Assembly: GCA_035604635.1 (NCBI GenBank)
Contig: DATNIC010000003.1
Span: 1 to 64,000 of the forward strand
Origin: DATNIC01 sp035604635
GTDB lineage: Bacteria; Vulcanimicrobiota; Vulcanimicrobiia; Vulcanimicrobiales; Vulcanimicrobiaceae
DNA length: 64,000 nucleotides
Direction: 5' to 3'
The position numbers were made by a program, and so were the translations under genes. This document shows, piece after piece, positions 6,680-14,712 of this stretch. The notes under the pieces are model-generated. The model was not told where the DNA came from. It saw only the letters and a program-made list of their open reading frames with translations, and made no database searches. The first letter of the stretch is position 1. Each line of letters starts with the position of its first letter.

Positions 6680-9600
6680 GGGCCGTCTCGGACGCAGGCG
6701 CGACGCCGTCGGAGGGAAGCTGGTCGAGCGCTGCGGAGATGATCGAGCTGACGCCCGGCTCTCGCATCGTCACGCCGTACATGCGCTGCGCCAACTCCAT
6801 CGTTCTCTTATTGTGCGTGACGAGCAGGATCTGCCCTTCGCTTGCAAGCTCGCGGACCATGTGCGAGAAACGATCGACGTTGGCGTCGTCGAGGGCCGCG
6901 TCGACCTCGTCGAGCAGGTAGAACGGCGACGGCTTCACGCTGATCAACGCAAAGATCAGCGCGGCGGCCGTCATCGCGCGCTCGCCGCCCGAGAGAGCCG
7001 AGAGGGCCATCATTTTCTTGCCCGGCGGCGCGACCGCGATCTCGATCCCCGTCTCCGAGAGATTCTCGGGATCGGTCTGCCACATCTTCGCCTCGCCGCC
7101 GGGGAAGAGGCGTCCGAACATCACGGTGAACGCCTGCGCGACCGCAACGAACGTTTCGTTGAACTGCGTCTGCGTCTGGCTCTCGATCTCTTTGATCGAG
7201 GCGAGCAGCGTCTCGCGCGCGCGGGTGAGATCGTCCATCTGCTCGCGCAGCGCGCGCTCGCGCTCGACGAGCTCGTCACGGTCGGCTTCGGCGTTGAGAT
7301 TGACGTTGGCCGAGAGGCGCGCAAGCTCTTCACGCAGGCGCGGCAAGTCTTCGACGACGCTATCGGGTTCGTCCGCATAGCGCTCGAGGACGCCGGAGCA
7401 TTCCTGATCGGTCGCGGGATTTTGCGCGAACGTCGATTGCAGCATCCCCAGCTCCGCATCGATCTCGGCCAAGCGCGTCCGCGCGCCTTCCCCGGAGTCG
7501 TTCGCCTCGCGCTCCTGCGCGTGCGCGATCTTCTCGTCGGCATCGAGCTGTTGCGCGCGCCCGCTGAGCTCTTCGCGCTTGGCGCGAGTTTGTTCAACGT
7601 CGCGATCGACGGCGGCGACACGGTCCTTTGCCTGCACGATCGACGCATCGGAGGCTTGAGCCGCTGCGCGCAGCCGCTCGATCTCTTGCAGCATCGCGGC
7701 ACGCGCCGCGCCGGCTCGTTGCGCATCGACGTCAAGCAGCTCCAACCGCTTGGCGTTGCCTTCACGCTCGGCGACAAGCGCCGCATCTTGCTCGCGAAGC
7801 CGGCTCGCCTGGGCATTGACTTCGGCCGCTTTGGCTTCCAACTGCGCGATGTGTGCGCGCGCGGTTTCCAGCTCGCGCTCCAAGCGCCGCCGCTCTTCGT
7901 CGTGCTCGACGTGTTCCGTCGCCGAACGCTCGAGCGCGTGCAGCCGTGCCTGCGCTTCGGCCAGTTCCGCACGCAAAGCGGAACAGCGCTCGTTGGCCGC
8001 GGCGTGCTCCTCTTCATAACGTTGGATCTCGAAGGCCAACGTAGCGAGTCGCGTGCGCGCGACAAGGGCCGCTTCGCTTTCGGTCTGCGCTTGATCGAGG
8101 GCGCCTTGCGCGGCCTCGGCGTCCGCGCGCATCTTCGGGACGCTTTCGCGCAGGCTTTGCGTCTGCGCGCGACGAGCCAGGATCGAGGTATCGTGTCCCA
8201 AACTCCCGCCGGTGATCGCTCCGCCATCGACGATCTGCTCGCCGTCAAGCGTTACGACCGATTGGCGGAATCCGTCGCGGACGAGCTGCAGCGCGATCGC
8301 AAGCGATTCGACGACGAGGACGTCACCGACCAGGAACGTGACGAGACCGCGATAACGCGCCTCGGTCCGGACCAACTCGGGCGCGTATCCGATGACGCCG
8401 GGACGCTTCGCCGGCTTCTCCGGTGCTTGACCGGTACGCCCTTCGAGCGCGTCCAGGGGGAGAAACGTCGCGCGGCCGAGCTCGCGCGAGCGTAACAGCG
8501 CGATCGCGGCTTCGGCATCGCCGGAAGTCTCGACGACGATATTCGAGAGTGCCGTACCGAAGGCAGCATCGAGGGCGCGCGCATAGCGCTCGTCGAGGTC
8601 GATCAAATTGGAAACGACGCCGACGACGCCGTGAACCTCGCCTCGACGCTCGACGATCGCGCGGGTCCCCGGAACGTGCCCCTCGAGCGAGGCCTCGAGT
8701 TCTTCAAGCGTATCGAGTCGCGACTCCGCGGCGGCCAGCTCGCTCGAGAGGTCTCGGACCCGCTCGCTGTACTCGGCGACGCGCTCGTTCGCGCGCGTCA
8801 CTCGCGCCTCGCTTTCTTCGAGGGCGCGCTCTCGCCCGGCCGCGTCCGATTGGGCGGCGGCTCCGACGGCCTCGAGCTCGCTGAAGCGTGCGCGCCGCTC
8901 CTCGACGATCGCGGCGGTGCGTGCGATCTCGCCTTCTTCCCGTCCGATCCCGGTTTGCAAACGCTCGACGTTCGCGCGACTGCTCTGGATTTGGGCGCGG
9001 CGTTCGCCCTCGCTCGCCGCGCGTTGTGCGGCGGCGGCCTCCACGGCGCGAAGTTCGGTGAAAATCCCGTCGAGCGCGGCGCGCGCCCGTGCTACCGATT
9101 CGCCGGCTTCTGCTTCGGCCGCGCGCGCGGTCTCGATCTGCGCCTCGAGCGGCCCGATCCGTGCATCGAGCTCGCGCAAGATCGCCTCGCTGTGCTCGCG
9201 CTCGGCGATCGTCCGCTCGTGATCGGCGATCGTCGCCGAGGCTTGCGTCTCGAGCGCTTCGCGGCGCGCGAGCGCGGCCGCCGCATCGCTTTCGAGCTTT
9301 GCGAGTTCCGCCCGCGCACTCTGCGCCGCGGCGCGTTTTTCTTCGAGTTCGAGCTCGGTTTGATAAAGCTCGTACCGTGTTTGCGCCAGCTGGGCGCCCA
9401 GGGTCGCCGCCCGCGCAGCGGCCTGCGTCCTGCGCATGTCGACCGCATCGAGCTCGGCACGGACGCGCTCCCGTTCGGCGCGGCGGCTCGAGCTCGCTCG
9501 CAAATACGAGAGGATCTCCAAATCGCGGACGCGTTCGCTAACGCGCCGGAACCGCCGAGCGCGGCGTACCTGCGTGTCGAGCTCCGGGACGCGGCGTTCC

Positions 9601-10193
9601 AGCTCGGCGATGAGGTCGCTGACGCGAATCGCATTCGTCTCCGTTTGCTCCAGCCGGCGAAGCGCCTCAGCCTTGCGCGCCAAGAAGCGTCCGATCCCCG
9701 CGGTCTCTTCGAAAAGGCTGCGCCGTTCGGTCGGCTTCGATGAGAGAATCGCGTCGATCTGACCTTGCGAGACGATCGCATACGAGCCGTGGCCAAGCCC
9801 CGTCCCGCTCAAGAGATCGATGATATCGCGCAACCGGACGCTGTTGCGATTGATGAAGTATTCGCTTTCGCCGACGCGATACGCACGCCGCGTGATCTGG
9901 ACTTCGTTAAAATCGAGCGGCAGCTGATGATCGGAGTTATCGAAGGTCAGGGAAACTTCGGCCATCCCGAGCGGCTTGCGCCCCGCGTTGCCGGCGAAGA
10001 TCACGTCTTCGAGCCGTTGCGAGCGCAAGCTGCGCGTGCTCTGCTCGCCCAGAACCCAGCGAATCGCGTCGACGAGATTCGATTTCCCCGATCCGTTCGG
10101 CCCGACGACGGCGGTAATCCCCGACTCGAACTCGACCGTCGTCTGCTCGGCAAAGGTCTTGAAGCCGAAGAGCCGCAGCTCTTTAAGACGCAA
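6669..10193 (-). CDS. smc: chromosome segregation protein SMC
   Basis: SMC ATPase (1174 aa), core of the bacterial condensin that compacts and segregates the chromosome together with ScpA and ScpB. The N-terminal head has Walker A GPNGSGKSNLVDAIRW and the LSGTGLGHGSYAIVSQGQID segment. Two long coiled coils (about 170-500 and 660-1000) flank a hinge (about 510-650, with VVGVVSNLID). The C-terminal head has the signature LSGGERAM and Walker B FYLLDEVDAALDD. The TTG start at 10193 overlaps the rnc stop by 11 nt. fabF-rnc-smc is a common bacterial order. Confidence 0.97.
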   Translation of the reverse strand: MRLKELRLFGFKTFAEQTTVEFESGITAVVGPNGSGKSNLVDAIRWVLGEQSTRSLRSQRLEDVIFAGNAGRKPLGMAEVSLTFDNSDHQLPLDFNEVQITRRAYRVGESEYFINRNSVRLRDIIDLLSGTGLGHGSYAIVSQGQIDAILSSKPTERRSLFEETAGIGRFLARKAEALRRLEQTETNAIRVSDLIAELERRVPELDTQVRRARRFRRVSERVRDLEILSYLRASSSRRAERERVRAELDAVDMRRTQAAARAATLGAQLAQTRYELYQTELELEEKRAAAQSARAELAKLESDAAAALARREALETQASATIADHERTIAEREHSEAILRELDARIGPLEAQIETARAAEAEAGESVARARAALDGIFTELRAVEAAAAQRAASEGERRAQIQSSRANVERLQTGIGREEGEIARTAAIVEERRARFSELEAVGAAAQSDAAGRERALEESEARVTRANERVAEYSERVRDLSSELAAAESRLDTLEELEASLEGHVPGTRAIVERRGEVHGVVGVVSNLIDLDERYARALDAAFGTALSNIVVETSGDAEAAIALLRSRELGRATFLPLDALEGRTGQAPEKPAKRPGVIGYAPELVRTEARYRGLVTFLVGDVLVVESLAIALQLVRDGFRQSVVTLDGEQIVDGGAITGGSLGHDTSILARRAQTQSLRESVPKMRADAEAAQGALDQAQTESEAALVARTRLATLAFEIQRYEEEHAAANERCSALRAELAEAQARLHALERSATEHVEHDEERRRLERELETARAHIAQLEAKAAEVNAQASRLREQDAALVAEREGNAKRLELLDVDAQRAGAARAAMLQEIERLRAAAQASDASIVQAKDRVAAVDRDVEQTRAKREELSGRAQQLDADEKIAHAQEREANDSGEGARTRLAEIDAELGMLQSTFAQNPATDQECSGVLERYADEPDSVVEDLPRLREELARLSANVNLNAEADRDELVERERALREQMDDLTRARETLLASIKEIESQTQTQFNETFVAVAQAFTVMFGRLFPGGEAKMWQTDPENLSETGIEIAVAPPGKKMMALSALSGGERAMTAAALIFALISVKPSPFYLLDEVDAALDDANVDRFSHMVRELASEGQILLVTHNKRTMELAQRMYGVTMREPGVSSIISAALDQLPSDGVAPASETALAH

Positions 10194-10866
10194 AGCGCTT
10201 TCTCAAAGTCTGCAGTGCTTGCAGCGCGGCGTTTTGCTGCGCGGCCTTTTTACTGGGACCGGTGCCGACCCCGACGACCTCCCCGTCGATGCTGACGTGT
10301 GAAGTGAAGACGCGCTCGTGCGGCTTGCCGTCCGCCGTCTCGAGGTAGACCGGCATCCCGGCGGTCCGCGCTTGAACGAGTTCTTGCAACTCCGTCTTCG
10401 GATCGACCAGCGTCACGTGGCGCTCGAGCTTTGCGAGATGCTCGCGCTCCAAGAATTTCGTGACGATCTCGAGGCCCTTGGCGTGGTAGAGCGCCGCGAT
10501 GAAGGCTTCGAACGCGTCCGCCAAGATCGAGGTACGCTCGCGCCCACCGGTCTTGTGTTCACCTGCGCCGAGAATCAGCAGATTCCCGAAGCCCAAGCGG
10601 CGCGCTGTCGTCGCCAACGCGTCGGTGTTCACCAAGGCGGCGCGACGCCGGTGGAGCTCACCCTCGCTCGCGCCGGGATAGCGTTCGTACAACCAACGCC
10701 CGACGACGAAGCCCAGTATGCCGTCACCCAGAAATTCCAGGCGCTCGTTCGACGGTCCGGCGCCTTCTCGCGAACCGCTGTCGTGGACAAACGCCGGATC
10801 GATGGCGCTCTGCGCGACCTTCAACTTACAGCGGGCTAACATCGCGCCAAGGCGACGACGCCGCAT
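10183..10866 (-). CDS. rnc: ribonuclease III
   Basis: Double-strand-specific endoribonuclease (227 aa) for rRNA maturation and structured mRNA cleavage. The catalytic domain carries the signature NERLEFLGDGIL (usually GDAVL) and the second acidic cluster ILADAFEAFIAALY. A C-terminal dsRNA-binding domain starts near DPKTELQELVQ and ends GPSKKAAQQNAALQAL. ATG 10866 follows the fabF stop by one base; the long upstream frame is a shadow of fabF. The GC-rich leader hairpins described in this window would be plausible substrates. Confidence 0.95.
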   Translation of the reverse strand: MRRRRLGAMLARCKLKVAQSAIDPAFVHDSGSREGAGPSNERLEFLGDGILGFVVGRWLYERYPGASEGELHRRRAALVNTDALATTARRLGFGNLLILGAGEHKTGGRERTSILADAFEAFIAALYHAKGLEIVTKFLEREHLAKLERHVTLVDPKTELQELVQARTAGMPVYLETADGKPHERVFTSHVSIDGEVVGVGTGPSKKAAQQNAALQALQTLRKRFAS

Positions 10867-10867
10867 C

Positions 10868-12115
10868 TCACCCGCCACGATACTTCTTGAAAACGGCGAC
10901 GCTATTGTGGCCCCCGAAGCCGAAGCCGTTGGAAAGCCCGATCTCGACGCTCGCGCGACGCGCGACGTTCGGCACGTAATCGAGCCGGCACTCGGGATCG
11001 GGGAATTCGTAGTTGATCGTCGGCGGGATGATGTCGTGATATACGGCAAGAGCGGTCGCGACGCCCTCAATTGCGCCGGCTGCACCGAGCAGATGTCCGG
11101 TCATGCTCTTGGTCGAGCTGATCGCGACCTTCTGCGCGGCCTCGCCGAAGATGGTCTCGATCGCTCTGGATTCGGCGACGTCGCCGAGCTGCGTCGAGGT
11201 CGCGTGCGCGTTGATGTACGAGACCTCCTCCGGGGTTATCCCGCAGGAGGCAAAGGCACGCTTCAAAGCAAGCGCGATCCCGGCGCCTCCGGGCTCGGGG
11301 GCGACGAGGTGGTGCGCGTCGGAGGATTGGCCGAACCCGAGTACCTCTGCGTAAATGCGCGCGCCGCGCTTGCGCGCGAACTCGAGCTCCTCGAGGACGA
11401 GGATTGCGCCGCCCTCGCCCAGGACGAAACCGTCGCGCTCGGCATCGAACGGACGGCTCGCCCTCTCCGGCTCGTCGTTGCGCGTCGAGAGCGCCTTCAT
11501 GACGCAGAAGCCGGCAAAGGTCAACGGCGTGATCGTCGCTTCGGCGCCGCCCGCGAGCATCGCGGTCGCATCTCCCGATGCGATCGTCCGGTAGGCGACC
11601 GCGAGCGCGTCATTCGCGCTTGCGCACGCGCTCGAGACGGCGTAAACCGGGCCGCGCAGTTTGTGCCGCAGCGAAACTTGCGCGCCGGCGGCATTCGCCA
11701 TCAGCATCGGGACGAAGAACGGGCTGATCCGTCCGGGCCCCTCGGTGAACAGCCGGCGGTCGGCTTCTTGCAGCGTGATGACGCCGCCGATCCCGGTCGC
11801 GATGATCGCGCCGGTCTCATCCCTGACCATTGCGTCGTCGGGAAGCTGCGCGTCGCGAACCGCTTCCTCGGCAGCGATCACTGCGAACTGCGCGTAGCGG
11901 TCCATATGTCGAGCGTCGCGCCGACCAAGGTGGGCGATGGGATCGAAACCCTTGATCTCCGCTGCGATGTGCGACGGGAAATCCGTCGTATCGAAGCTCG
12001 TGATCGTCGCGACCCCGCTCGCCCCGGCGACCAAGGCGTCCCAAAACTCAGGGTAGGTGTTGCCGATCGGGGTGATTGCCCCGAGGCCCGTCACGACGAC
12101 CCGCCGCTTTTCCAA
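10868..12115 (-). CDS. fabF: beta-ketoacyl-ACP synthase II
   Basis: Condensing enzyme of type II fatty acid synthesis, 415 aa, elongating acyl-ACP with malonyl-ACP. Thiolase-fold active-site residues are present: Cys in VSSACASANDALAVAY, His in YINAHATST, and Lys/His in TKSMTGHLLGAAGAIEG. The protein starts MEKRRVVVTGLGAITPIGN from TTG 12115, with GGAG 10 nt upstream supplied by leader-element copy 2. acpP, often adjacent, is absent. rnc and smc follow without a gap. Confidence 0.96.
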   Translation of the reverse strand: MEKRRVVVTGLGAITPIGNTYPEFWDALVAGASGVATITSFDTTDFPSHIAAEIKGFDPIAHLGRRDARHMDRYAQFAVIAAEEAVRDAQLPDDAMVRDETGAIIATGIGGVITLQEADRRLFTEGPGRISPFFVPMLMANAAGAQVSLRHKLRGPVYAVSSACASANDALAVAYRTIASGDATAMLAGGAEATITPLTFAGFCVMKALSTRNDEPERASRPFDAERDGFVLGEGGAILVLEELEFARKRGARIYAEVLGFGQSSDAHHLVAPEPGGAGIALALKRAFASCGITPEEVSYINAHATSTQLGDVAESRAIETIFGEAAQKVAISSTKSMTGHLLGAAGAIEGVATALAVYHDIIPPTINYEFPDPECRLDYVPNVARRASVEIGLSNGFGFGGHNSVAVFKKYRGG

Positions 12116-12298
12116 ATCTAAGGCGCTCCGAGCCTAGCTCTCCGGAGCGACCAAGGACGAGAGCCTGCCGCGCAGCACAGGATGTGCGTTTGCGCGGCCG
12201 CCCCCCAAAGCAAAGCTTTGGGGCCCCCAGACGATAGCGCCCCTCATTATTCTGCTCATACACCCATCCCCCGAGGGGGCGCTTAAGAACTGTTTCAT
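12116..12298 (-). promoter_or_regulatory. leader RNA element copy 2 (before fabF), long form
   Basis: Outer stem of 8 bp: AGCGCCCC at 12283-12276 with GGGGCGCT at 12243-12236, enclosing CCCTCGGGGG. The second hairpin has stem CCCCAAAGC / GCTTTGGGG with loop TTT, a compensatory version of the ACGC/GCGT stem in other copies. It then carries extra sequence folding as GCCGCGCA / TGCGCGGC. The final stem GGTCGCTCC / GGAGCGCC directly pairs the Shine-Dalgarno GGAG around a GAGC-TAG-GCTC hairpin. GGAG lies 10 nt before TTG 12115. Confidence 0.8.
12134..12298 (-). CDS. leader ORF of fabF, 54 aa
   Basis: Frame from ATG 12298 to TAG 12136-12134, ending 18 nt before fabF. It begins MKQFLSAPSGDGCMSRIMRG and continues IVWGPQSFALGGG. 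The first part resembles the obgE leader ORF (MNQYFSAPSGDRCLNEMMGG) and the second the gmhB and parA leaders. The overlapping RNA structure is also conserved, so peptide conservation is not independent proof of translation. Confidence 0.4.
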   Translation of the reverse strand: MKQFLSAPSGDGCMSRIMRGAIVWGPQSFALGGGRANAHPVLRGRLSSLVAPES

Positions 12299-12308
12299 CG
12301 CAAAACCA

Positions 12309-12321
12309 CTGGAAGTTCCAG
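12309..12321. promoter_or_regulatory. perfect 13-bp palindrome CTGGAA-G-TTCCAG
   Basis: Symmetric site between the rpmA promoter (plus strand) and the fabF leader (minus strand). Both half-sites are exact. Its position between divergent transcription units suits an operator, but no regulator can be named. A chance palindrome is possible. Confidence 0.35.
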
Positions 12322-12344
12322 CGGTTGAGGGGCGTCCCTGCCGG

Positions 12345-12374
12345 TTGCACCGGGCCCCGCCGACCTGGTATACT
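12345..12374 (+). promoter_or_regulatory. sigma-70-type promoter of rpmA, probably leaderless
   Basis: TTGCAC (12345-12350), an 18-nt spacer and TATACT (12369-12374). Only 9 nt separate the -10 box from the rpmA ATG at 12384, so the transcript would begin about 3 nt before, or at, the start codon. This explains why rpmA has no Shine-Dalgarno. Confidence 0.7.
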
Positions 12375-12383
12375 CGGGAACCG

Positions 12384-12662
12384 ATGCTGTTCTTCGATTT
12401 GCAACTTTTTGCGTCCAAAAAAGGCGCCGGATCGACCCGCAACGGGCGGGACTCGAACGCGCAGCGCTTGGGGGTCAAACGCTTCGGCGGCGAGCGCGTC
12501 CTGGCCGGGAACGTCCTGGTCCGCCAGCGCGGCACGCGTTTCTACCCCGGGATGGGCGTCGGGATCGGCAAGGATCACACGCTGTTCGCACTCGTCGACG
12601 GGACGGTGCAGTTCTCGACGAAGCAAAACCGCAAGCACGTCAACGTGGTCGCCGGGGCCTGA
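12384..12662 (+). CDS. rpmA: 50S ribosomal protein L27
   Basis: L27, 92 aa, whose N-terminus reaches the peptidyl-transferase centre. The protein starts MLFFDLQLFASKKGAGSTRN. The first nine residues closely resemble the Firmicutes L27 propeptide (such as MLKLNLQFFA in Staphylococcus), removed there by the cysteine protease Prp after the FA pair; cleavage here would likewise expose SKKGAG. The usual neighbours rplU and prp are absent. The gene has its own TATACT promoter 9 nt upstream and a strong terminator just downstream, so it is monocistronic. Confidence 0.95.
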   Translation: MLFFDLQLFASKKGAGSTRNGRDSNAQRLGVKRFGGERVLAGNVLVRQRGTRFYPGMGVGIGKDHTLFALVDGTVQFSTKQNRKHVNVVAGA

Positions 12663-12689
12663 GCGGCCGCTGCCGCACGTTCACCGAGA

Positions 12690-12719
12690 AGGGCCCGCCG
12701 GGCCCTTTTTTATTTTTTT
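12690..12719 (+). terminator. intrinsic terminator after rpmA
   Basis: GGGCCC-GCC-GGGCCC stem followed by TTTTTT, A, TTTTTTT. It ends at the base before the obgE leader element. obgE therefore needs read-through or a promoter not recognisable here. Confidence 0.85.
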
Positions 12720-12720
12720 A

Positions 12721-12792
12721 ATGAACCAGTACTTTAGCGCCCCCTCGGGGGATCGATGTCTGAACGAAATGATGGGGGGCGCGCAGAGCTAG
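12721..12792 (+). CDS. leader ORF of obgE, 23 aa
   Basis: Frame from ATG 12721, the first base after the rpmA terminator, to TAG 12790-12792. It starts MNQYFSAPSGD, like the fabF leader ORF. The TAG falls in the loop of the terminal GAGC-TAG-GCTC hairpin, the same place as in the fabF copy. The stop is 19 nt before the obgE ATG. Translation is unproven. Confidence 0.4.
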   Translation: MNQYFSAPSGDRCLNEMMGGAQS

Positions 12793-12811
12793 GCTCGGAG
12801 CGCCGTTCAAC
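12721..12811 (+). promoter_or_regulatory. leader RNA element copy 3 (before obgE), short form
   Basis: Minimal copy lacking the second hairpin. Outer stem GCGCCCC (12737-12743) with GGGGCGC (12776-12782). The terminal stem would use GGCGC (12778-12782) with GCGCC (12800-12804), so the two stems compete for the same bases. Between them lies GAGC-TAG-GCTC (12786-12796). GGAG at 12797-12800 is 11 nt before ATG 12812. Confidence 0.8.
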
Positions 12812-14098
12812 ATGAAATTTATAGACGAGGTCGCGATTACCGTAGCCGCCGGACGGGGTGGGGACGGCGTCGTGGCGTGGCGGCGCGAGAAGTACGTGCC
12901 GAAAGGCGGGCCGGCCGGGGGCGATGGCGGGAGCGGAGGCGACGTTTATCTCGAGGCCGTCCCTGAGCTGGGGACATTGATCGATTTCCGCCACCGGCGG
13001 AGTTTTGCGGCCGAGTCGGGCAAGGCGGGAAGCACATCCAACAAATCCGGGCGGAGCGGAGAGGATCTCGTCGTTCGGGTCCCGCTCGGGACGCTCGTCT
13101 ACCGCCGGCCGCTCGACGACGACGTCCTCGAAGGCGAAACGGGTGGCGAACGCTTAGTCGCTGACTTGAGCAACCCGGGGGAGCGGTTCTTGATAGCGCA
13201 CGGCGGTCGCGGCGGCCTCGGAAATCAACACTTCGCAACCAGTGCCCGGCAAGCGCCGCGCTTTGCCGAAAAGGGCGAGCCCGGCGAACGCTACGCGCTG
13301 CGCTTGGAATTGAAGCTGCTCGCCGATTGCGGCTTGGTCGGCATGCCGAATGCCGGCAAGTCGACGCTCCTCTCCGTCGTCTCCGCCGCCCGTCCAAAAA
13401 TCGCCGACTATCCGTTTACGACGCTCGAGCCGCAACTCGGCGTCGTCCGCATCGATGAGGAAGCCTCGTTCGTCATGGTCGACATCCCCGGGTTGATCGA
13501 AGGCGCGCACGAGGGCGCGGGCCTCGGCGACCGCTTCCTGCGGCACATCGAGCGGACGCGGATCCTCGTTCACCTGATCGACGGGGCCAAAACCCGTGAT
13601 GAGATCGTGACCGAGCGCGCGACGATCGAGGCCGAGCTACGCGCGTGGAATCCCGCGTTGCTAGAACGCCCGCGCCTGCTCGTCATCACCAAAATCGACG
13701 TACCGCTCGCTCGCGAACGCTTTGAAGAACTTCGCCTCGAGTGGCCGGGACTGCGCGGCATCTCGGCTGCGACCGGCGAAGGCGTCCGGGAACTGATGAA
13801 CGACGTCTGGCGGACGATCGAGTCCATCCCGCGCCCCGCGGTCGCGGTCCCCGATCCCGCGCACATCCTCTTGCGCGCCGACGAGCCCTTCGACGTGAAG
13901 ATCGAGGACGGCGTTTTCGTCGTCAGCGGGGAGCGCATCGAACGGCTCGCGGCGATGACGGACTTCGACAGCGACGAAGCTCTCGCGCGCTTCGAGCACG
14001 TCCTCAACCGCATGGGCGTCGAGCGTCGTTTGCGCGAGCTGGGCGTGCACGACGGCGCGACGGTGCGCATCGCCGGGAACGAGTTTACGTACTCGTGA
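12812..14098 (+). CDS. obgE: GTPase ObgE/CgtA
   Basis: Essential GTPase (428 aa) acting in late 50S assembly and growth control. It has a glycine-rich Obg fold (about 1-160), the G1 loop GMPNAGKST and G3 DIPGLIEGAHEG, then a C-terminal OCT domain (about 345-428). The G4 motif reads ITKID rather than the usual NKxD; the Asn-to-Thr change affects a guanine contact. The stop overlaps the nadD GTG (GTGA). A leader-element copy precedes it. Confidence 0.96.
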   Translation: MKFIDEVAITVAAGRGGDGVVAWRREKYVPKGGPAGGDGGSGGDVYLEAVPELGTLIDFRHRRSFAAESGKAGSTSNKSGRSGEDLVVRVPLGTLVYRRPLDDDVLEGETGGERLVADLSNPGERFLIAHGGRGGLGNQHFATSARQAPRFAEKGEPGERYALRLELKLLADCGLVGMPNAGKSTLLSVVSAARPKIADYPFTTLEPQLGVVRIDEEASFVMVDIPGLIEGAHEGAGLGDRFLRHIERTRILVHLIDGAKTRDEIVTERATIEAELRAWNPALLERPRLLVITKIDVPLARERFEELRLEWPGLRGISAATGEGVRELMNDVWRTIESIPRPAVAVPDPAHILLRADEPFDVKIEDGVFVVSGERIERLAAMTDFDSDEALARFEHVLNRMGVERRLRELGVHDGATVRIAGNEFTYS

Positions 14099-14712
14099 AG
14101 ATCGGGATCTTCGGCGGCGCGTTCGATCCGATACACGACGCACATCTCTTCGTCGCCGAAGTCGCGCGCGAAGAGTGCGCGCTCGATCGCGTCCTCTTCG
14201 TCCCGACGCTGCACGGGCGGCACCGCGAGCCGCCGCAAGCGTCGCCGGAAGATCGCGCTGAGATGATCCGCCTTGCAATCGCGTCCAATCCCCGGTTTGG
14301 AATCGATCTCTCCGATCTCGAGCTCTCGGCGAGCGGCTACACCGTCGACCTCCTGCCCGTCTTGCACGAGAAGTATCCCGACGACGAGCTCTCGTTCATC
14401 GCGGGCGGTGATTCGCTCGTGCGCTCGCCGTGGTACCGCTTGGCCGAAGTCCTGGGGATGCTCGCAAGCTTCATCATCGCGCCGCGCGGTGAAGTCCCGC
14501 AGACGGAGCTGGACGACGCGCTTGCCGAGCTGCCGCGCAAACTGCGCGACAAAGTCATCGTCATCGACATCCCACGCGTGACCGAATCGGCGACCCTGGT
14601 CCGGACCCGCTTGGGCGAAGGAAAAAGCCCACGCTACTTGATCCCCGAGCCCGTCTTTCGCTATATAGAGCGGCACGGATTGTATCGCGCCCCGATCGAG
14701 ACGCGGCCATGA
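14095..14712 (+). CDS. nadD: nicotinate-nucleotide adenylyltransferase
   Basis: Transfers AMP to nicotinic acid mononucleotide to make deamido-NAD; 205 aa. The N-terminal nucleotidyltransferase signature is GIFGGAFDPIHDAHL (usually HxGH, here HDAH). FIAGGDSLVRSPWYR forms the substrate pocket, and ESATLVRTRL near the C-terminus replaces the standard ISSTxIR loop. GTG 14095 shares GTGA with the obgE stop. The adjacent rsfS common in many genomes is missing. Confidence 0.93.
   Translation: MKIGIFGGAFDPIHDAHLFVAEVAREECALDRVLFVPTLHGRHREPPQASPEDRAEMIRLAIASNPRFGIDLSDLELSASGYTVDLLPVLHEKYPDDELSFIAGGDSLVRSPWYRLAEVLGMLASFIIAPRGEVPQTELDDALAELPRKLRDKVIVIDIPRVTESATLVRTRLGEGKSPRYLIPEPVFRYIERHGLYRAPIETRP

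Noticed and set aside
6663..8495. 610-aa plus-strand frame opposite smc
   Set aside because: Arg/Leu-rich antisense shadow of a GC-rich coding gene; no family features and the smc motifs are all on the minus strand.
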